Part shown: piece by piece, positions 21,960 through 64,000 of the stretch | Layout of the letters: the number at the start of each line of letters is the position of its first letter | Numbering within the stretch: position 1 is the first letter of the stretch | Assembly (NCBI RefSeq): GCF_035582795.1 | Contig: NC_134379.1 | Location: 186,001 to 250,000 of the forward strand | Reading direction: 5' to 3' | From: Mycteria americana | Lineage: Eukaryota; Chordata; Aves; Ciconiiformes; Ciconiidae | Length of the DNA stretch: 64,000 bases | Made by a program: the position numbers and the translations under genes | The notes under the pieces: model-generated | Database searches by the model: none | The model's input: the letters and a program-made list of their open reading frames with translations, nothing else | What the model was told of the DNA's origin: nothing

Positions 21960-22211
21960 TTTATTTAAGTGACTAATCTGTTACAAGATTTTAAAAACCA
22001 GCTCACATCAAAATCTATACCAGTTGTAGAAATCTTATTCCTTATTTCATATTAAGAAATTAATTATTGTACATTTTTGAATCTTTACAAGGCAGCCATA
22101 AGAAATATAAACATTTGTCACCAGATAGAACCTTCTCACTGGCAAGCAATATTTAAAAGTATGCACTTAATAAAACTATAGCCTGAAAGAACATGTTCAA
22201 TTTCAAGTTTA

Positions 22212-22258
22212 CAGAACCAAAGAATGGTTTGGGTTGGAAGGGACCTTATAGATCATCG
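22212..22258 (-). mobile_element. CR1 LINE 3'-end fragment (older family)
   Basis: The + strand reads AGAATGGTTTGGGTTGGAAG followed by GGACCTTATAGATCATC. This is the reverse complement of the last ~50 bp of common avian CR1 elements. It lacks the 'cctatacg' variant shared by the three younger copies in this window, so it is a different, older subfamily. Confidence 0.8.
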
Positions 22259-25200
22259 ACTTACTGTTTCCTTGTATGAATTCAGCTGTACGTGGACTGC
22301 CCCCTTCCCTCCCCCACAAACAGAAAAGTAAGTTATGCAGAAGGCTTGGGGTTCTGTGAGAGGACTGCCATTCTGGGCCCTATACCAGTCCTCCCAGAAC
22401 AACCTTATCTTTAAAGCTTGCAATCTGTAAATTATGTTTCAACGCTGTAATCTCTGGCATACCATCCACACATCACAGCACATCACAGTAAACCTGCTGT
22501 GCTCCCCCCCCAAGTTCTGTATATCCTTACAAATGAGAAATGAACTGTCAAATCTGGTTCATGTTCTCCTGTTCCCCTACAATTATATCCAGTTTCAAAG
22601 GTAGCTTATTGAGATAAATACAAATAGAGGGTAAACTGTAATCTCCTTGCCTTGGGCTTGAACTAAAATGAGGGAAAGAAGAAATACCAACACCTCACTT
22701 CAATTCCAGAGGCCATGGCACAGGATTCTAGCTGTTCTAGGCCATTTCTTATTTCTGAAAAAAGAGCTCTTTTCATCCAGAAAAATGTATTATTACCTCC
22801 ATTTTTTTATGGGGGACTAAATTTAGGATCATCTGTAGGAACCTATATTTACACTTGAGTGATGAAACATCATGGAAGTCAAATTACCTTGTTAAACCCA
22901 CAATTTCTGCTGAAGCTATGAACATGGACCATGAGGAATCACTGCTCTTAGGGAAGCTGAGGAGGTAAGTTGGAAAGTTTGTGTTTATGGGAATTCTATC
23001 CTGTACCAGTTCCAGATGAGGATGGAAAGTGCCACTTTCTCCCCTGCATGCCTGAAATGAACACGTCAATGCAGAAATCTTGAGTTCAGATCCCACATTT
23101 CAAGCTCTAATCAGAAAAATGATGAAATTGCAGTGTACAATCTCTTCTCTCCATTATTAAGCCAATGAGTTTATTAAAAAGGTGCCCATACTCCAATCAT
23201 CTAGTACTTTTATGATGTACACACCTTTCTGTGGCTTAGATGCAAGAGGGGGGAAAATCCTATTTGTTCAGTAACAATTCTTGCACTTACAAATTTTAGA
23301 AACAAAATTTCAGGTATTATTAAAAATGCTTATAGACAAGTTTTTAGCAAATTTAAGACAGGAAACAATACAGAAAGAAGGAAACATTTCTTTTTTTCCC
23401 TTCTAAATTTACTCCATGAAGTACATGATGATACTAGAGATCTGAGTGTTGGGGATTTGCTTAAATACACACATTAGTAGTGCCCTAGCCTAAAGACTAA
23501 TGAATAAGTGAGACAACTTGTTTACTAATAATGGCAAACGGGCTATTTTGCAGAATGGTGGAGCTTCCAGATAGTGTCGTTGCTCTGCTCATTTTAACAG
23601 TAGATTAAGGTGTGTCTCTCTTTTTCTCTACTTTACAGATAGTTCCACTTCTACGTAACCAGTGAAAGTTTTAACTCTGTTTAGAAGTGACTTCCCTAGG
23701 TACTAGAGGAACAGGTGAAGTAAGCTGTAAGAATTAAGACTCTATTCTCATGTAAACAAATCAAAATGGCAGCTCTCATGAACCCCAATGAACAAGAAGA
23801 ATTATCAATGCCAGGTCATTTTTACACCTAACAAAATTTTATGCTGAATACATATAAACCATGCCACAAAACTAAATAGGAGTACTTTGGTCAAGCAAGA
23901 ATCTGTTCCAAGAGCACTAGTGTATGCAAACACTTAAAAAAAAAAGAAAAGAAGCTATTCAAAATAAGCAAATTTGGATCAACATCACTATTCAGGTCTG
24001 TGGAATATTCTGCACTCTATACAATGATATCTTTTTTCAAACTTACCTAACTAGACAACAAAGTTGAATAAACAGCCATTGTTGGTTTTTTTTTCTTTTT
24101 TTAAAGTATATTGGTTACAAATTTGCTTTGAAAGCAGAACCAAAACTTCACTTAAGGTGTCTTCCAGTAGCTATACACACATACACACACACAAAAAACC
24201 AAAACACCACAGTTGTGAAGGTGTGTTTTCACAATATCTGAGATAAATCTACCACTGCTATTAATCACAGCCATTTTTTTTACAGTAATTTAAAACTGGA
24301 TCCATATCAACGGGGCAAAAAAAGTAAATGCTTCCAACTGTGGCCTACCTTGCACTGACTTGTACTGCTGCCTTAGCACCCACTGGACTAATAGTTTCAT
24401 GTTTTACAGTTTCACTTACACTTCCTCCGTTCAGCAGGTTAAAAGAATGTGCTTTTCTGTAACAGACTGGAGGCACTAAAGGTGCTGAAACTACTGATGA
24501 GTCTAACCTGTGTTCCTTGGGCACCCACCATTCCCACCTGACTTCTCTGTCCCTTTCCCTTCTGTGTATGCTTTAACACTTCCATAGCCTATAAAGTTTA
24601 AGTGCTGACTGCACAGAGACTGCACCACTGAGGACTTGCAATCAGAGAATAAGACTGTAGGATCAAGCTTATCTTCAGCAACTGGCCTGCTTAGGAGGAC
24701 TGATAATCCTTGTGTGAAAGCACAAGTAAAACTGAAATCCAATTGCAAACTGAATGCCCATGAACCACTGCATGCAGTTTCACGTGGACAAAGTGTATAA
24801 CTAAAATTCTGACTAGAAGAAAACATTTTAAGAGAAAACACGATTGAAAAATTATGCTATAAAACTAGTGATTCATCAGGCAAACCTCAGGGATCACCCC
24901 AAACATAGCTGGGGGGAACAAAAAAATAGCTAGTGGTTCAACATGCATGAGGTCCCCAGCCATTGCCACAGAATATTTGTTCAACTGCCAGCCTATCTGT
25001 GAGATGTCCAAAATCACACTCATCTTGTTCATACTCTCAGCTCCAACACAAGTTGTTTTACCATTTTAGTGGCAACTGGCTAGTGCCTTCAAAACAAATG
25101 CATCTGGCATCTGATGTTTCAGAAGATCAGCTTCTAATTAACATGAAGCCTTAACCTCCAAGCTAATGCCTTTATCACTGTTTGCCAAAGTGCTCAGCTG

Positions 25201-25368
25201 GAGGCATGTGATCAGGACATAAACCATTCTATCCCTGAGCAGTGAGTAGTGTTGGAATTACACAAAGGCCATGTGAGCTCTGTAGGAAATGAAGTTAGGA
25301 AAAATATTTTCAGCTTGATTTCAATACCATGTGTAGAAACTTTGAAATTGTTACCACTCTAGATCATG

Positions 25369-25386
25369 CGCACACACACACACACA
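25369..25386. repeat. (CA)n microsatellite
   Basis: A short pure CA run. A second, interrupted one lies at about 24176-24195. Confidence 0.9.
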
Positions 25387-28103
25387 AGCATTTGTTTTAC
25401 GACTATTAGCGCATAATATTCTTAAGAGAAGCCAGCACAGTGACTACTGTAAAGGTGACCCAGTTGTTAATAGAAATACACAAAATCAGAGTTTTCATGA
25501 CATGGTACCCTGCAAAATGACATTGTGTCTGCAAGAGTAAAAGACAGACCTTAACAACCCAGGAGATTTCTCTAACCTTGTGCTCAGATGCTAGTTCCTT
25601 TAATACGGTCACAGAATTACACACAGATCCCTCTTTTGAAAGGAAGTAGGCCTTTCTACTACAGCAAGTTAAACCAAAAAATAGACTTTGGAGTCTCTTG
25701 GATGATAGAGGTAGATGGCTAAAGCAACATTAGCTTTGAACTTTGCAGCAGGAACAGTGATTACTGTCAGGAGACATGCTACACAACACCCAGTGCTTAA
25801 AAAGAACTTTGCAATCAATCAGTGTTGCTTTTAGGTCCCCTCAGCAAATTCAAAATTTGCCTAGTGAGTTCCTCCCTCACAACCCTTGGATTCCCATGCC
25901 TATTTATTAAAACCAACAAGCAGGAGCATGCTAACAGTGAACTGACTGGAGGGAGATGGAGTCTGGTATACCTGTGCAATCTCCTAGCTGCAGAGGACGG
26001 GAGAAGAAATGGACTGTGTGATTAGAATCGATACACACAGTGGGCCAAGACAGAATAATTCCTCCAAGTCTGTGGGTTAAAGAACTAGGTGTGGTACTAC
26101 TGGGAAAGCATTCATAAACTTGAAGACTGCTTCAGTGTAGTCTGTGGATATCTTTCATTTAGCTTTTGCAGCTGGCTAACTTGGCAACAGAGCATAAAAA
26201 CCCAGCCCCCCTGTAATGTAGTTACCTGCTCCCAGTTAGTGTGAGCTACCAAACTTTTAGTATCTTTCCTAAATCCTCAGCAAAGATTACGCCTTCCCTT
26301 AAAGGAAGCATTATAAAAACCAAATTACTGATGTGCCAGAGAATCTTCAGGAAGTTTGAAATGGTAACTGACAATCTTGCCAAGTAACGTCTAAGAAAAT
26401 AAATCAAAGATCTCCAACTATAAGCTACTTTGCTGCCTTTTAAGGCAAAAGCCACATTACTATGCCCTTCTAAAAGCACACTGAAACTTTTGGGTGAATA
26501 GGGAGTATAGACTTAGGTTTACTTCTGCACTGTCCTAATAGATTTCCATTGCATTTCTTGTTTGCTTTACATGTCAGCTTTCAAAATCATTAACCAACAG
26601 ACTTGTTGAGAGACTGTTTCTGGTCTAGCTAGACTAGGAAAACCTGAAGGTAAGGAGGAGGGGGAAGGAACAACACCCTCTCCACCCCAACTCCCTGAAA
26701 TTAAAAACAAACAAACAAACCTGAAAAAGAAATCTCCTATTGACTTCAAGCTTTCTCAGTATCAATAGTCTGGTTTTAACTTTTTCTTTAAAAGTTTTTT
26801 ATGTGCACTTGTAACTTCATTGCAGGTTTTAAAACATGCTTCAGTTCAGTTCAGTCATGAAAGTTCTCCTGGTGAATTCAGTGCAGTGGAAGTATCTGCA
26901 AACTGCCACTATGTTAAACTAACTACAACATTTTAGAAATACTACCACTTAGGGAAAATTTCACACGTTTTACTTCTAGTAAGTTCATTGAGAGATCCGA
27001 GAGAAATATTTGGCACCTGTAATTTGGCGTGTCCATTCTTTGAAGCTCAAATGCTGTAATTCTGAATGCTACAGGTTGTCTTAACACAGCAGTTGCTATA
27101 AAGCATCAGAAGGTAAACAATTTACCCATAGGAATTCCATTACTTTTTTTCTCCTCCAGTTTAAAGATTCTAGTTAGAATAATGAAAAAAGTGATTGCTC
27201 TGAAGTTTGCAGATCCCTTAGTAAAAGGGCTCCCTTTAGCTTACCATCTTAGGATCTGTCTCTCGGACTGAGATGGTCAGAGACATCTCCTTACTTGTAG
27301 TAGTCCACACATTTTGCACAGTCACCAAGTTCCACAAAACAATGTGATCTTTGTACAATTGCACATTAGTTTGTATACAGCAACACTAACTGCTTCAAAC
27401 TGTGGCAGACACATTTATTTCTCATATGAAGTTTTAATGAACTGGTTCATAGTGGAGTTCTCCCATTTACTTGATGTCCAGCACCTCACACAAACACAAG
27501 TGCCCATGTTGGGGTCTGTTCACCAACACTGTAAGCTGAAAGGAAATCTTGGGTTTAAGGCACCCAAAAAGCATCTTGCTGTACAAATCCTGACCACCCA
27601 GTATTGTAGTTCCCACCTTTGCTTCCCTTGCAAGTGTATCGCTTTATCGAAGGTGAAGTGGAAACAGATACAACTATGTAATATTTAAAGTGTAAACCTT
27701 CTCTGTAATGTATGGGACCTACTGTTTATAACTGTTTTGGGTGCAGCTAGTTAGCTGATACCACAATCCCTTCTTCTGAGTAAAATCAGCTGTTACAGCT
27801 TCTTTTCTTATTGCACATTTTATTATATCTGTTGTAAAAAATAACCAAAGATATTTCCTGTTGCTTTGCTGTTATAAGCAGTTGCGATAGTTTTAGACTG
27901 TTTTAAAATTTCCCAATAAACATGTCAAGAGGAACAAACTGGAAGTTCCCCAGTTGGTGTAAAAAGGCAGATTCCAGAGCAGGGAAGACTCCAAGGTACA
28001 GGTTCCCCTCTACATCTCTTAGTTTGAAGCTGCCTAAATATTATCTTTGAGGCATGCCTACAAGTTTAATGGGGTGCACCCAAGATCTATATTCCCAAGC
28101 TTC

Positions 28104-62788
<34,685 letters not shown>

Positions 62789-64000
62789 CTTCAGAGAATG
62801 AACAGAGCAAAAGGAAGATTTAGACAGTGACCAAAATATGACAGAGCTTATATGGAATGGCTGCATTTATACATTTGACCTCACTTTATCCAGAAAAGGT
62901 GGAAGGGGTTAGACTTTCTCTCTGCAGTAGAAGATAAGGAAAGAGATGAAGACTAGATTTCCCTGTAAGACGTATAGCCTAAAAGCTGGAAGGAGAATCA
63001 GCAATTTTAGGGGGCGAGGGGGAGGAGAAGTAACACAAAAGCCTTATCCCTCATGACTTCATCATTCTTAGAGAACTATAAATATCATAAGGTAATCAGA
63101 AGGGGTCTTACCTGAGTGCACAAAATGCCCATTACAACATTAATGGTCTTGCTCATCATGTTCCATGGATGTGGGACCTGATTTTTTAAGAATGTGAACT
63201 TCTGTGGGATGCAAGAGGAGACGAGTGGTACCATATCTTTAAGGTACCCCTTAAAATAGGAAATAGATTTATTTATTGTTCATTTCCTCCAGCACTTCTG
63301 CAGCTTGCACCAGCATCCTGCCTGACATATCCCTATTACCCCTGGACTTTTATTCCTGCATCCATTTCAGTAGCCAATGCAAATGCTGCTTTTCAAAACT
63401 AACGCCACTAGACTGAATCCCCACCCCCATTCATGTGTGAGATCTGGGTGCATGAGGCATGCAAGGTCTGGTTCTTTCTAACAACTGTGTAATCCAATTC
63501 TGTGTAAATCTCCTTCTATTCAGATCAACAAAATAAGACAGTGTGAAGATGCCTGACATCTATTTTTACAAAACTTCAAAGATACAAACATCAACAAGGC
63601 ACACGGATACAGATACAGTTAAGCCCCTTCTAATTGCGTAATTATTGGTTTTCATCCATATTCTACTAAGTCCTACAATGCAGTACTAGAATTCATGGGA
63701 TGATGATACAACTAGCATTAGCATCTTAATAACTTGCAGAAGATCAATTTAGGACCAGCATGTTCACAGTCAATTATTCCTGTGATGGTACAATGAAAAA
63801 ACTTAACATGCACATAGGAATCTCTTTCTGCATGTCATAGTAATGTAGCAAAATTCACATCATGCCAACTTTCATATTAAAGTTGTGTAAGAATTAGGAC
63901 ATTCCTTGGCATAATACTAATGTATCTACAATGCTAAAACTAAGCCTCATTTCTTGTACTTGTTACTGTTAATGAGTGCAGAGAACTATTTCACAGGACC
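62789..64000 (-). other. PITPNM3 intron, partial, with one possible cassette exon
   Basis: No exon matching the remembered mammalian protein is present in the last 1.2 kb. A 90-nt open segment at 63112-63201 (-) has an acceptor and donor of good quality and a compatible phase; it is treated under findings. Confidence 0.5.

Larger units (their letters stand above)
21960..28103 (-). other. PITPNM3: Inferred PITPNM3 3' UTR
   Basis: About 6 kb follow the PITPNM3 stop on the minus strand without another gene. A minus-strand AATAAA (TTTATT at 21960-21965 on the + strand) is the candidate poly(A) signal. Long A/T-rich 3' UTRs are usual for this gene in other vertebrates, but the actual end, and whether the whole length is transcribed, cannot be read from sequence. 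It includes a CR1 tail at 22212-22258 and CA-rich tracts near 24170-24195 and 25369-25386. Confidence 0.45.

Overview
This window is vertebrate nuclear DNA, almost certainly from a neognath bird. The genes are intron-split with GT-AG junctions, there is one CpG island, and the young interspersed repeats are CR1 LINEs ending in the 8-bp unit ATTCTGTG. A solo LTR and a few old MIR-type SINE remnants are also present. No prokaryotic, plasmid or phage feature was seen. The species cannot be told from the sequence alone.

Layout: (1) 1-1028, 3' part of a CR1 LINE (+). (2) 1186-5703, TEKT1 (+), seven coding exons, axonemal tektin. (3) 6647-9815, FBXO39 (-), three coding exons, tail-to-tail with TEKT1. 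(4) 9816-13146, intergenic, ending in a probable solo LTR. (5) 13200-14270, CpG island with the PIMREG promoter and non-coding exon 1. (6) 15405-20270, PIMREG (+), a mitotic regulator, four coding exons, with a recent in-frame 102-bp duplication. (7) 21960-64000, PITPNM3 (-), 3' UTR plus the last twelve coding exons (673 residues). Its 5' part lies beyond the window. PITPNM3 introns carry a 3.74-kb CR1 (40406-44148), a short CR1 tail (30099-30352) and simple repeats.

The four genes are not an operon-like system. TEKT1 is ciliary/flagellar, FBXO39 is an F-box protein, PIMREG acts in the mitotic cell cycle, and PITPNM3 is a membrane-associated DDHD/LNS2 protein. They are linked by synteny: the same four genes lie on human 17p13, but as I recall that map, PIMREG-PITPNM3 is inverted there and separated from FBXO39 by several genes.

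I found no convincing new biological system. The observations most worth a second look are the ~114-bp direct repeats flanking the CR1 at 40406-44148, the exact 34-residue duplication in PIMREG, the evenly spaced CCAAT/CCAAT/CHR-like array in its promoter, a GC-AG intron and an altered signature motif in TEKT1, and a possible unrecognised 90-nt cassette exon near 63112-63201. Exon boundaries were read by hand from splice sites, reading phase and remembered orthologues. Identities are solid; UTR limits and transcription starts are estimates.
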